Of a stretch of 64,000 nucleotides of DNA, positions 16,553-24,292 are shown piece after piece. This DNA is from Oscillospiraceae bacterium. Its GTDB lineage: Bacteria; Bacillota; Clostridia; Oscillospirales; Acutalibacteraceae. A program made the position numbers and the translations under genes. The notes beneath the pieces were generated by a model, which saw only the letters and a program-made list of their open reading frames with translations, had not been told where the DNA came from and ran no database searches. Positions within the stretch are counted from its first letter, which is position 1. Every line of letters begins with the position of its first letter. The stretch is from positions 105,979 through 169,978 of the forward strand of contig CAJTCS010000006.1 in NCBI GenBank assembly GCA_910574995.1, in the 5' to 3' direction.

Positions 16553-17386
16553 ATGAGCATAGATATTTCTGATATCAGTTTGGCCAATGACCTGGTTTTT
16601 GGCGAGGTCATGCGCCAGCCTGAGAATGTCAAACCGCTTCTGGAGGCTGTGCTGGAAAAGGAAATCGCCGAGATCGTCTTCATCGAAAAGCAGCAGGATA
16701 TCAAAGACGGGCTTTACCTGCACGGCATTCGGCTGGACATTTCTCTGGCCGATGCGGACGGTACCCAATACTGCGTGGAGATGCAGGTGGGCCGGGCGTA
16801 TGATTTGGAAAAGCGCATCCGCTTTTACCAGAGCAGCATCGACCGCCGAACGCTGGAGGCGGCGGAGACTTATCGTAAGCTTCATGAAAGTTATGTGATT
16901 TTTATCTGCACAGGCGATTACTATAAACGGGGGCTGGCGCTCTACAAGCGCAAGAGCATCATCGAAGGTGCGGAGGACTTGTTGTACGAGGACGGCTCTC
17001 ACGCCTATATTTTGAACGCAAACTTTAAAATCCCCAACATGAGCGAACCGGCGTTGGATTTCCTTCGTTACATCCACGCGCGGCATCGCAAATTATCCGT
17101 AGATGTTTCGGATTCAGACTATCTGACGAAGATCGACCAGGCTGTGAAGGACTTAAAATCCGACAAAGGAAGGGTGGAGAGGCTTATGACGCTGGCTGCA
17201 AAGTTGCAGGATGAACGCTGGATTGGACGGCAGGAGGGACTGGAAGAAGGCATCGAAAAGGGTGCCTATGATACTAAAGTTGCCACGGCCAAGCGACTTT
17301 TGGAACGAAAAATGTCCCTGGAGGATATTGCCGATATTTCCGGACTGACTATTTCTGAAGTTAAAAAGCTGGCGGAAGATGAGTAG
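16553..17386 (+). CDS. Rpn-family PD-(D/E)XK nuclease
   Basis: 277 residues. The N-terminal 130 residues carry the pattern GIRLDISLADADG then QYCVEMQVGRAYDLEKR, which is the D-x(n)-E-x-Q catalytic core of the Rpn/PD-(D/E)XK transposase-like family. The C-terminal tail (RQEGLEEGIEKGAYDTKVAT then AKRLLERKMSLEDIADISGL) is the usual helical module. Rpn proteins are small nucleases encoded by mobile regions and linked to recombination or phage defence. The ATG at 16553 fits the promoter; the longer open frame starts upstream of transcription. Confidence 0.75.
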   Translation: MSIDISDISLANDLVFGEVMRQPENVKPLLEAVLEKEIAEIVFIEKQQDIKDGLYLHGIRLDISLADADGTQYCVEMQVGRAYDLEKRIRFYQSSIDRRTLEAAETYRKLHESYVIFICTGDYYKRGLALYKRKSIIEGAEDLLYEDGSHAYILNANFKIPNMSEPALDFLRYIHARHRKLSVDVSDSDYLTKIDQAVKDLKSDKGRVERLMTLAAKLQDERWIGRQEGLEEGIEKGAYDTKVATAKRLLERKMSLEDIADISGLTISEVKKLAEDE

Positions 17387-17824
17387 ACTCCCAAGCATTC
17401 GGGGCATTATCACGTTTAATGAATTAATTAGCACTTGCTTTTTTGATCACTTAGATGCTATAATAAAGCCACGATGAGCGGCATCTTTTTTGCAATACTT
17501 TTGTTTCGGGACTTTAAAAGTGCCGTAAACCCGCATAAAACCTGGCTTTTTGGGAGCCAGATAGGACGCAGGCATCTTTTTTGTATGGTAAAGACAAAAG
17601 AGAGCCAGGCGAACCCCACACCGACAATCACAATGGTCGGCGGGGTGTTCGTATTGGCTTGTCCATTGGAGTTTCTGATGGACAAATAAGGAAAAACCGC
17701 CGCATGGATATATCCCAGTGGCGGTTTTCTATTTTAATTTTATATCTGGATACGATATAATCTAACAAATCCATGAAATATGCCACAGTCTCTGGTAGAA
17801 TCTACCACAAAGGAGATTGGCTTG
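17387..17824. other. Non-coding stretch with a promoter and a doubtful short ORF
   Basis: TTGCTT (17435-17440) and TATAAT (17459-17464) are 18 bases apart with an extended TG. GGCATCTTTTTTG is repeated near 17479 and 17567, and CTGGCT/AGCCAG forms a hairpin near 17545. A 34-codon frame at 17585-17689 has no good ribosome site. The transcript may be a small RNA or leader; I cannot say which. Confidence 0.4.
17693..17728 (+). terminator. Rho-independent terminator
   Basis: AAAACCGCC (17693-17701) and GGCGGTTTT (17720-17728) form a perfect nine-pair stem followed by CTATTTTAATTT. Confidence 0.75.
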
Positions 17825-18083
17825 ATGATTAAACGCTGTAAAACAGCGTTCGGTTTTACTGCCTATCCGGCTTGGTGAACTGAGGTGGACGCAGGCAGAC
17901 CTCGCGCGTAAGACCGGCATACGCCCTAACACAATCAGTGACCTGTATCACGAGATTGCGGATCGCGTCAGCCTTGAACAGCTGGACAAGATCTGTGAGG
18001 CGCTTAACTGCGACCTGACGGATCTTCTAGTGCGTATGCCCAATGAACCGGGAACAAAGGAACCTCCCGGCCGCAGAAAATGA
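17825..18083 (+). pseudogene. Small XRE/YozG-like HTH protein, frameshifted at its start
   Basis: AAAGGAG and the ATG at 17825 give a short frame ending in TGA. From 17853 the second frame encodes a complete HTH domain: LLPIRLGELRWTQADLARKT, GIRPNTISDLYHE, LEQLDKICEALNCDLTDLL. No start codon serves this frame, so a one-base change between 17828 and 17852 probably broke the gene. The intact family is about 70-80 residues and binds DNA. Confidence 0.6.
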
Positions 18084-18110
18084 ATACGCTGGAGGCCTCT
18101 CTCCTGAAGT

Positions 18111-18138
18111 CCTGAGCGGTATACGCTCAGGGCTTTTT
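18111..18138 (+). terminator. Rho-independent terminator
   Basis: CCTGAGCG (18111-18118) and CGCTCAGG (18124-18131) are perfect arms followed by GCTTTTTCT. Confidence 0.8.
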
Positions 18139-18159
18139 CTAGGCTATAAAAAATTTGTA

Positions 18160-18214
18160 AGCCGTCCTTTATTATCCCGCCGGGAAGCAGTTTTGTCAAA
18201 CCGGCAGGACGGCT
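18160..18214. repeat. Inverted repeat in the intergenic region
   Basis: AGCCGTCCT (18160-18168) and AGGACGGCT (18206-18214) are exact arms with a further CCGCCGG/CCGGC inner pairing. It could be a second terminator or a leader structure. Confidence 0.4.
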
Positions 18215-18367
18215 AGACTTTTGGCCGGGACTTTGTGCGTCTTAGGCGCTTGCTTTCGTGTCCCTGACGTGGTACCATACAGATACAGCGAACTTGGCCA
18301 GGGAAGCCAAAAGCGCGGAACTTGTCGAAAAAACAGGCCGCGCAGCCTACTTAGGGGGATGTTCTGC

Positions 18368-18682
18368 ATGAACATAAAAGACGGTTATTCCTTTGATGAA
18401 GCCTATAGGCGCTACCTTTCCTGGTTCCAGGAAAAGGCGGTGTCAAGTGCCGTACCGAAAGACCAGGAAGCGGTCCTAGGCTTTCAACTGTGTCAGGAGG
18501 ATGTATTTGAGAATGATTCGATACTCTTAAACAGGATGTTCTTTGTCGTGCCGCTGCTGCCCTCAGAGAGCAAGAGCGGGCAATTGGAGCTTTTTACGAT
18601 TTCCGAGCTGAACCTGCTGCAGAAGGCTGGAGACGACGTGGAGGACATCATGCCTGTGGAATATACAGTCCAGCTATTTTAA
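18368..18682 (+). CDS. Uncharacterised 104-residue protein
   Basis: Starts at ATG 18368 behind TTAGGGGG. The sequence (NIKDGYSFDEAYRRYLSWFQ, then FVVPLLPSESKSGQLELFTI) is acidic, with no membrane segment and no family I recognise. It stands alone between two terminators at the boundary of the prophage remnant. It could be an element cargo gene. Confidence 0.5.
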   Translation: MNIKDGYSFDEAYRRYLSWFQEKAVSSAVPKDQEAVLGFQLCQEDVFENDSILLNRMFFVVPLLPSESKSGQLELFTISELNLLQKAGDDVEDIMPVEYTVQLF

Positions 18683-18701
18683 AAACAGAGAAAACAAAAA
18701 A

Positions 18702-18736
18702 AGCCCCGGCCCTCCCAAGTGGGAAAGCCGGGGGCT
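18702..18736. terminator. Bidirectional terminator
   Basis: AGCCCCGGC (18702-18710) pairs with GCCGGGGGCT (18727-18736), with an A-run on the left and TTCTC on the right. It separates the rightward gene from the leftward phage lysis genes. Confidence 0.65.
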
Positions 18737-18789
18737 TCTCCTATCCTGCTATGCTGGGGCTGTTACGTCCCCGCAGCCTGAGATTACTG

Positions 18790-18984
18790 TTATTCATGGT
18801 CCACCTCCGGCAAACCTGCCACGCTGGTTAAAAGGGACAATACCCCGGCCATAAGGGCCGTGCTGCCCACCACCAGCCAGTCCACCTCGCTGACCATAGC
18901 CGTGGTGCCGATAGCGGCCACAGCCGCCTGGGCCACCGTTTTCACGGCCCGGACGCCCGCCGCTTTCCACCAATTCTTACGCAT
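18790..18984 (-). CDS. Phage holin (r1t / phi-LC3 type)
   Basis: 64 residues from the ATG at 18984 behind AGGGAGG. It reads MRKNWWKAAGVRAVKTVAQA, then a first hydrophobic segment with GTTAMVSEVDW, and a second with TALMAGVLSLLTSVAGLPEV. This two-segment pattern is typical of small phage holins that form membrane holes for lysis. It follows the XhlA-like gene directly, as in phage lysis cassettes. No endolysin gene is next to it in this window. Confidence 0.75.
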   Translation of the reverse strand: MRKNWWKAAGVRAVKTVAQAAVAAIGTTAMVSEVDWLVVGSTALMAGVLSLLTSVAGLPEVDHE

Positions 18985-18985
18985 A

Positions 18986-19237
18986 CTATTTTCCTCCCTT
19001 ATGAAAATCTTCCAGATCATGGATCCGGTGGTTGACTACCCGGATTTTTTCTTCCTGCAACTCCGTGCGTTCCTCCAGCTGGTAGGTGCGCTCGACCAGG
19101 TTGTTGTGTGCCTGTACTTTCTTTTCCGGCTGTTCCAGCCTGTATTGGGTCAATCGGGAAGACGCCAGCACGCCGCACAGCGACCCAATGCCAGAGCCCA
19201 GCAACCTGATCAGCGCCACAAGGACAGCGTCGTTCAT
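18986..19237 (-). CDS. XhlA-like phage lysis accessory protein
   Basis: 83 residues from the ATG at 19237 (AAGGAGGGGG upstream). An N-terminal membrane segment (LVALIRLLGSGIGSLCGVLA) is followed by a coiled coil (KKVQAHNNLVERTYQLEERT, then EEKIRVVNHRIHDLE). In XhlA the membrane segment is usually C-terminal, so the match is by character rather than order. The stop lies one base before the holin start, so the genes are coupled. Confidence 0.6.
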   Translation of the reverse strand: MNDAVLVALIRLLGSGIGSLCGVLASSRLTQYRLEQPEKKVQAHNNLVERTYQLEERTELQEEKIRVVNHRIHDLEDFHKGGK

Positions 19238-19274
19238 GATCCCCCTCCTTTCGCGCAAAAATAAAACGCCCGGC

Positions 19275-19302
19275 TTGACATTGCCGGAGCGTATGCTATA
19301 AT
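19275..19302 (+). promoter_or_regulatory. Promoter of the putative antitoxin RNA
   Basis: TTGACA (19275-19280) and TATAAT (19297-19302) are 16 bases apart, with an extended TGC. It faces the 3' end of the small hydrophobic peptide gene on the other strand. Confidence 0.75.
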
Positions 19303-19308
19303 AAATAT

Positions 19309-19398
19309 AAAGAGGGCGTTGCTACATGGCGGTCAGCCCAAATGATAGCTAAGAATTAGTTAGCCGTTCGGGTTGCAGCCGAGCGGCTAACACGCTTT
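19309..19398 (+). ncRNA. Putative antisense RNA of a type I toxin-antitoxin pair
   Basis: A transcript from the promoter at 19275-19302 would start near 19309 and end at the hairpin GTTAGCCG (19359-19366) with CGGCTAAC (19384-19391) followed by ACGCTTTT. It would be about 90 bases and overlap the 3' end and downstream region of the toxin message, the TxpA/RatA-like arrangement. No open frame with a ribosome site is seen in it. Confidence 0.6.
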
Positions 19399-19470
19399 TG
19401 GGGCTAAGTAAGCCAGCAGCAGAGCCGCCAGCACTAAGCACACTGCGAAACGCAGCAGCTTTTGTCCCAT
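19387..19470 (-). CDS. Putative type I toxin, 27-residue membrane peptide
   Basis: Starts at the ATG at 19470 behind a very strong AAGGAGGGAGG site. The peptide has a short basic head (GQKLLR), a hydrophobic stretch (FAVCLVLAALLLAYLA) and a PKAC end. It is too short for ordinary gene finders. This is the pattern of TxpA/BsrG-type or holin-like toxins that damage the membrane. Its stop codon lies within the terminator stem shared with the antisense RNA. It lies in the prophage remnant beside a holin, a usual setting for such modules. Confidence 0.7.
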   Translation of the reverse strand: MGQKLLRFAVCLVLAALLLAYLAPKAC

Positions 19471-19594
19471 ATCGCGCCACCTCCCTCCTTCTTGAAAGTA
19501 GGGAAAGTGTACCACCCCCTTTCGGAGGCTGGCTAACCGCTTTGAATTATGCAGCAACGTCCTCTTGCCTGGCGCATGGCGCCGGGCACTTTTT

Positions 19595-19622
19595 ATTATA
19601 CCAGGCTGTCGGGTTTTGTCAA
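19595..19622 (-). promoter_or_regulatory. Consensus promoter of the putative toxin
   Basis: On the minus strand TTGACA (19622-19617) and TATAAT (19600-19595) are 16 bases apart. The message would have a leader of about 118 bases with a GC-rich hairpin (near 19562-19587) and a GGTTAGCC segment that can pair with GGCTAAC at its 3' end. Confidence 0.75.
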
Positions 19623-19918
19623 TCCGAAGAGGAGGCGTTGGCCCGCTTTGTCAGATCCACCGCCGTGTTATACTCGGTATCCCCGCCGTAAAGCTTACGG
19701 ATGGAATCCACCCGCGTGTAGCCCGCAAGGGTCTTAGCGCCCTCGCCCACTTTGATCGTCTCCAAGGCCGCAGGCGAAAAGGTTTCTTTCAGCGTTTCGA
19801 TATCCTCGTCGCTGTCCAGGCGGATGCTGAGCACAACACCCTGGGTGTTCCGGGGATAGTAGGATTCCTCTACGCTCACAGCTTCCAAGGCCTTCCCATT
19901 TTTTAGCGTCAGTTTCAT
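19619..19918 (-). CDS. Uncharacterised phage protein
   Basis: 99 residues from the ATG at 19918 behind AGGAGAGG. KLTLKNGKALEAVSVEESYY, then SIRLDSDEDIETLKETFSPA, suggests a small beta-rich phage protein. It lies between tail-side genes and the lysis genes. Its stop codon (TGA) lies within the -35 element of the toxin promoter, so the toxin module was fitted tightly behind it. The function is unknown. Confidence 0.5.
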   Translation of the reverse strand: MKLTLKNGKALEAVSVEESYYPRNTQGVVLSIRLDSDEDIETLKETFSPAALETIKVGEGAKTLAGYTRVDSIRKLYGGDTEYNTAVDLTKRANASSSD

Positions 19919-19969
19919 GTTCAACCTCTCCTTTTATAATAATTTTTCATGGCAAACCGCCGACAGGGT

Positions 19970-20488
19970 TCAAAGGTATGTAATACCTCCGGTCACAGCC
20001 TTTTCCCCGTACACGTGGAACAAGTGCCGCTCCCCCACCGGCGGCTTCTGGAACACCTGATATGCAGGCAAAATTTCTACCGTGCCGTCGCTGTGCAGGC
20101 GGCGGGCAACGGTGTATTCCACACTGTCCCGTATGGGCTTGGTCAGGCGGAAGTCCACATGCCTGATGCCCCGCCGGCGCAAATCCTCCGGCGTCAGGTT
20201 TTCGCCGTTTACCAGCACCTGGTAGTTCTCCGGCCACTCCATTTCCCATCGGGGAGGCTGCTGGAAAGACAGCTTTGCACGGGCCGTCTGATAGAGTGCC
20301 CCAAACATTTCCTCACCCTCCAGCGTTTCCAGATAATCCAGCAAAACCAGGGCGTTTGCTCTTTCCCCGGCATCCAGATACGGCATCTTCAGCAAGGCCG
20401 AAAGCCAGCTGAAAACCATCTGCCGTTTCCCTTCGTCCGCCTCCGCCCCCACAAGGGTGTCAAACAGCTCCAGGGTCAATTCATTCAT
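19970..20488 (-). CDS. Phage tail-region protein
   Basis: 172 residues, start ATG overlapping the stop of the upstream fragment (ATGA). The N-terminal half is helical (LTLELFDTLVGAEADEGKRQ). The C-terminal half (YQVLVNGENLTPEDLRRRGI, RHLFHVYGEKAVTGG) is beta-rich. The position upstream of the XhlA/holin pair suggests a tail-tip or baseplate-associated protein, but I cannot name a family. Confidence 0.45.
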   Translation of the reverse strand: MNELTLELFDTLVGAEADEGKRQMVFSWLSALLKMPYLDAGERANALVLLDYLETLEGEEMFGALYQTARAKLSFQQPPRWEMEWPENYQVLVNGENLTPEDLRRRGIRHVDFRLTKPIRDSVEYTVARRLHSDGTVEILPAYQVFQKPPVGERHLFHVYGEKAVTGGITYL

Positions 20489-20595
20489 GCCCTCGCCTCC
20501 TTAATCCGCTCCACCGCCCGCAAGGTTTCCTGGGCGGCCTCGTACCGGGCGTTGGCCGGGGACAAGTCCCTCAAAACGTCCCACACGCCAAGCTT
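20485..20595 (-). pseudogene. 3' fragment of a phage tail gene
   Basis: 36 codons (KLGVWDVLRDLSPANARYEA, then AQETLRAVERIKEARA) read up to a stop just upstream, with no proper start. It overlaps the next gene by four bases as intact phage genes do. The prophage sequence is therefore cut at about 20596. Confidence 0.5.
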
Positions 20596-21236
20596 TTAAA
20601 AGAAAATTATGGGTGAATTTAGATTATCTCTTTAGAAATTCTTATATGTCGGAATAGCCTGTATTTCCGGGCTTTTCCGGCAGTTTAGATATGGGGAGAA
20701 GTTCACATATACCCTCATAAACCTTTAGTTTTTCCCTCTGAGCAGTAGTAAAAAAGTAGTAAATTCCGTCCGTACCTATGTGGCAATTAGCCTTTCCATT
20801 TCAGCCTTTGCGGAAGCAAATGTTGCGTGTGCGTAATAGTTCAGCGTCATGGTGATGTTTGAGTGTCCCATGATATACTGTAACGCTTTCGGGTTTATTC
20901 CGGCATTGGCTAAATTGGTGCAGAATGTATGCCCTTACGGTATAATAAGGACAAATCGGAAAACCCATTATTACCAAGGTTGCTCAGGTGTTGTAAAGCG
21001 CGCATATAACACTAAATACAGAAACAAAGAACGTATATAATACTATATATTGTTGTTTTCTGAAAACAAAGAAATCCATGAGCAATCTTAATCAGAGAGG
21101 ATTTTCGGATTTGCCACCATTCTTTTTCCATTACAATACGCCCTTTGGTGGGGGCAGACTGGGAGGTGATAAGGAACCATTTCACATAAAGGACAAACGG
21201 GCAGCAACCCGGTAATACCGATTTTAATTCATATCA
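20596..21236. other. Junction region with an integrase remnant
   Basis: About 640 bases. Apart from the integrase fragment at 20776-20934 there is no supported gene. TATAAT-like sequences occur near 20940 and 21042. The region joins the prophage end to a plasmid-like replication segment. Confidence 0.4.
20776..20934 (-). pseudogene. Tn916-like integrase, C-terminal fragment
   Basis: 52 codons read GHTFCTNLANAGINPKALQY, then IMGHSNITMTLNYYAHATF, ending in RLIAT. This contains the His-x-x-x region, the MGHSNI box and the catalytic tyrosine of a tyrosine integrase close to Tn916 Int. A TAA precedes it, so the rest is missing. An N-terminal integrase fragment on the same strand lies at 40407-40626. 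Confidence 0.8.
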
Positions 21237-21282
21237 GCCGCACAGTAACTGACGGATGTTCAGCTACTGCGCGGCTTTTTTT
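21237..21282 (+). terminator. Terminator-like hairpin upstream of repA remnant
   Basis: GCCGCACAGTA (21237-21247) pairs with TACTGCGCGGC (21265-21275) with one wobble or mismatch, followed by seven Ts. Confidence 0.75.
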
Positions 21283-21297
21283 GTTATAGATAACTCT

Positions 21298-21329
21298 GCC
21301 CTGGTGACGTAAATCACCGGGGCTTTTTT
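21298..21329 (+). terminator. Second terminator-like hairpin, close to the repA start
   Basis: GCCCTGGTGA (21298-21307) pairs with TCACCGGGGC (21314-21323), followed by six Ts. It ends 23 bases before the ATG, so it may act as an attenuator. Confidence 0.7.
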
Positions 21330-21352
21330 CATTTAGACAGGAGGCTTTCAAA

Positions 21353-21706
21353 ATGCCGGAAACTTTGAATCTGAATTACTACTACGGGAATGAAGCCGAC
21401 CAGTACAGCTTCTACCGCATCCCGAAAATCCTTTTGACCGACCGCCGCTACAAAGGCGTGTCGCTGGAAGCAAAGGTGCTGTACGGCCTGCTGCTTGACC
21501 GCATGGGGCTGTCTGCACGCAACGGCTGGCTGGACGATAACGGGCGCGTGTTCCTCTACTTCACCCAGGAGGAAGCTATGGCCAAGTTGTACTTTGATTG
21601 GGGTATCCAGTTCGATAAGCAGTACGCCGTCCCGGAAAACGGCAACCGCAAGGTGGCCTATGCGGAGAAGAACGAACTACTCCAGGCCATCATCCTGACT
21701 GGCTGA
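21353..21706 (+). pseudogene. Chimeric replication initiator (RepA N-terminus) remnant
   Basis: Residues 1-75 match the replication initiator RepA_N domain (NYYYGNEADQYSFYRIPKIL, SLEAKVLYGLLLDRMGLSAR, NGRVFLYFTQEEAM). From about residue 76 the sequence switches to an unrelated tail (YFDWGIQFDKQYAVPENGNR, then KNELLQAIILTG). The normal protein is about 250-300 residues. An internal deletion has therefore fused the start of repA to the end of another gene. A further fragment follows in another frame. Confidence 0.6.
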
Positions 21707-21885
21707 AGGAAGATGATACACCGCCCGAGGATGCGCCTGCTGGTGGGCCGGAACAGGGCGCTCCAACTCAGAAGAAGAAGCGACCGCCGCAGAAGAAAAG
21801 GCCAGGCAGTGGCAATGGTAAGCCTTTCAAAGCGGTGGCTCCCCACAACAGGGAACCAGAGGTAACGCAGGATGGGTCGGCTTGA
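21700..21885 (+). pseudogene. Basic C-terminal fragment following the repA chimera
   Basis: In the frame one base off, 61 codons read WLKEDDTPPEDAPAGG, then TQKKKRPPQKKRPGSGNGKP, up to TGA at 21883-21885. The proline- and lysine-rich end resembles the tail of a relaxase or DNA-binding mobile-element protein. It has no start codon of its own and overlaps the next gene. Confidence 0.4.
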
Positions 21886-22132
21886 TTTCCTCTACAAAAT
21901 GGACTTGCAGCATAGGGCCGTGGCTGTGTATATCTATCTGGCTGACCGGGCCAATAAAGACGGCGAGTGCTGGCCTGCCATCCCCACCATTGCCAGAGAG
22001 TTGAAACTGTCGCAGTCTACTGTTCGTAGGGCTTTGCAAGATTTAAGGAAAGCAGAACTGCTGGAAACACATCAGCGCTACCGTACCAAGGGTGGCAAGA
22101 GCAGCTTGCTTTTTCGCCTCAAGAATATGTAA
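21872..22132 (+). CDS. Helix-turn-helix protein (HTH_36 type)
   Basis: 86 residues. MGRLDFLYKMDLQHRAVAVY, then CWPAIPTIARELKLSQSTVR and RALQDLRKAELLE, is the winged HTH of the HTH_36 family found in replication and mobilisation modules. It is complete and follows the RepA remnant, as in clostridial integrative elements. Confidence 0.7.
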   Translation: MGRLDFLYKMDLQHRAVAVYIYLADRANKDGECWPAIPTIARELKLSQSTVRRALQDLRKAELLETHQRYRTKGGKSSLLFRLKNM

Positions 22133-22279
22133 AAGCAAAGCATCTGCCGCCAAGGAGCCATTGTGCGCTCTCGGTGGCAGGTTCCTCCTGTCATGGTGGA
22201 GGGTGTATGAACATTTCAAGTTAAAAATGACACAGCAGAAAGAAAGAGTTATAGCTCAAGCGGATCACAGTTATTATTC

Positions 22280-24199
22280 TTACAGTCTTAGCCAAGCCTC
22301 GTACCCCTCGCGAATGCCCATGTAACCATTTTTTACACCATTCGCATCCCCCACCTTGATCACCGAACAGTCTACACTCTCTAACTGCTCCAGGAAAGTG
22401 GAGTCTGTGCGAACACCAACAGCAATAACGATATAGTCCACATTATTTATTGTAAAAGGTTCTCTCCCATGTTTCGCTATGACTGAATGATTTCCAATTT
22501 CCAACAATCTGGTAGAGGTATATATATTTACTCCAAATTCTTGGAACCGCTGTTTCATATAGAAAGCTGGCGAGTATTCACCATCCCGCATAATCTGGGG
22601 CAGCATTTCCACAATGCTCACCTTACAGGCCCGGCATATGGTATCTGCTGTTTCAGATCCTACTAACCCACCGCCAATTATCACGACATTGCCGGACACC
22701 TCAACTTTGCCGTTTAAAACATCGTGGGCATGAACCACATATTCTTTGTCTGCCCCTTTAATGAAACCTGGAATAAACGGCTTACTGCCAGTAGCAGCAA
22801 TAACTGTATCAGGAGCATACCGCTCTATAAGTGCCTTGTCGGCTTCTGTGTTCAGCAGCACCTGCACTCCCAACTTTTTCAGCATAGCTTTCTGCCAGAT
22901 AATCAAGGAAGTAAATTCGCTCTTTCCCGGAGGGACTGCAGTCGGAATCCACTGACCACCCAACTGTCCAGCCTTTTCCACTAGCGTGACCTTATGTCCT
23001 TTCTGTGCGGCTGAAATTGCCGCCTCACATCCGGACACGCCGCCTACTACCAATACTTGCTTCGGCTCTGCAGTGGGACTGAGATCATATTCATCTTCCA
23101 TGCCGGTCAATGGATTCACCAAGCAGCGAACACAATTTCCCTTACCGTTCTCGCCAGCACAGCCCTGTAGACAACCAATGCATCGAATGATTTCGTTCTC
23201 CCGGCCTTCCAAAACTTTGTTGGGCATATCAGGATCAGCTAAAGACGCCCTGGCCATCGTTACCAGATCCGCTTTTCCTGACAACAGGACGCTTTCCGCA
23301 ACTTCAATATCATTGATCCTCCCGACTGCGATGACAGGAATATTTACAACACTTTTTATCTCTGCGGCATTGTTGACATATGCAGCACGGGGTACAATGG
23401 CAGGCGGTATGATGGTCTGAGTGGAGGAATACACGCCCTGTGAACAGTGGATGCAGTCCGCGCCAGCCTCTTCTATAAGCCTTGCCAAAACCTTCGACTC
23501 CTCTATTTCCAGTCCACCCTGCACGTATTCTACTGTAGATATCCGGTATATCACAGGATAGTCTTTCCCACATTTCTGTTTGATGTCCCTGATGATTTCC
23601 ATTGCGAAACGGGCACGGTTGCGAATTGTTCCTCCATACTCATCGCTTCGTTTATTCGCAAAAGGGGATGCAAACGCCCCCACCAAATAGCCATGAGCGC
23701 CATGGAGCTCTACTGCATCAAATCCAGCTTTTTTTGCACGAAGGGCGCAATCTCCGAATTGGCAGACAACGTCATGAATTTCTTGTACCGTTAGTGCCCT
23801 GGGAGTTTCTGGCATAGAGGGCTCTCTTATTGCGGATGGCCCCACCGGTTGCTGCCCGGTAACAAAACTGCTGGTCTCTCGGCCCGCATGGTAGATTTGC
23901 GCGGCAATCTTGCCCCCGGCGGCATGGACGCGCTCTGTCAAGGCTCGATGGATTTTAATTTGTTCGTCTTCCCAGAGCCCGGGCAGTCGAACAAAGCCAC
24001 CTGCTTTGGGCGCAATGGCATAGTCCTCTGTAATAATCAGTCCCCAGCCGCCTTTAGCTTTATGCTCGTGATAAGCAATGAATTTTTCAGTGGCCGAGCC
24101 ATCCGGCTCACAATAGTTTGTTACCATTGCGGAAACCACCAGCCGGTTTTTCAGTTCTAAAGTTCCAATGTGAAAATGCTCAAACACTTTCATTTCCAT
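22280..24199 (-). CDS. Old-yellow-enzyme/Fe-S ene-reductase (2-enoate reductase family)
   Basis: 639 residues. Residues 1-340 form an FMN TIM barrel of the old yellow enzyme family (HGAHGYLVGAFASPFANKRS is the signature). A 4Fe-4S site follows (CIGCLQGC then NCVRC). The C-terminal half is an FAD/NAD-binding reductase domain with VVGGVSGCEAA and VVIIGGGLVGSETA. This is the NADH:flavin oxidoreductase/2,4-dienoyl-CoA reductase/BaiCD-like group that reduces activated C=C bonds. The first dinucleotide motif has Ser in place of a Gly. The Crp/Fnr gene upstream probably controls it. The natural substrate is unknown. Confidence 0.85.
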   Translation of the reverse strand: MEMKVFEHFHIGTLELKNRLVVSAMVTNYCEPDGSATEKFIAYHEHKAKGGWGLIITEDYAIAPKAGGFVRLPGLWEDEQIKIHRALTERVHAAGGKIAAQIYHAGRETSSFVTGQQPVGPSAIREPSMPETPRALTVQEIHDVVCQFGDCALRAKKAGFDAVELHGAHGYLVGAFASPFANKRSDEYGGTIRNRARFAMEIIRDIKQKCGKDYPVIYRISTVEYVQGGLEIEESKVLARLIEEAGADCIHCSQGVYSSTQTIIPPAIVPRAAYVNNAAEIKSVVNIPVIAVGRINDIEVAESVLLSGKADLVTMARASLADPDMPNKVLEGRENEIIRCIGCLQGCAGENGKGNCVRCLVNPLTGMEDEYDLSPTAEPKQVLVVGGVSGCEAAISAAQKGHKVTLVEKAGQLGGQWIPTAVPPGKSEFTSLIIWQKAMLKKLGVQVLLNTEADKALIERYAPDTVIAATGSKPFIPGFIKGADKEYVVHAHDVLNGKVEVSGNVVIIGGGLVGSETADTICRACKVSIVEMLPQIMRDGEYSPAFYMKQRFQEFGVNIYTSTRLLEIGNHSVIAKHGREPFTINNVDYIVIAVGVRTDSTFLEQLESVDCSVIKVGDANGVKNGYMGIREGYEAWLRL

Positions 24200-24237
24200 G
24201 CAGTCCCCTCTTTCTGAATTTAGAAATACCTGTCCTC

Positions 24238-24279
24238 ATTTTACACAGTAAGAGCCGGACTTTCTCCCTCATATGAGGG
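24238..24279 (-). promoter_or_regulatory. Crp/Fnr-type operator and promoter of the ene-reductase
   Basis: CCCTCATATGAGGG (24266-24279) is a perfect palindrome. On the minus strand TAAAAT (24243-24238) is a -10 element with a preceding TG, and no good -35 is present. Transcription would start near 24231, placing the palindrome centre at about -41.5, the class II activator position. Confidence 0.65.
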
Positions 24280-24292
24280 AATATCGAAAAAA

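Noticed and set aside
17585-17689. 34-codon frame before the terminator at 17693
   Set aside because: No ribosome site and no family resemblance; kept only as a note in the region entry.
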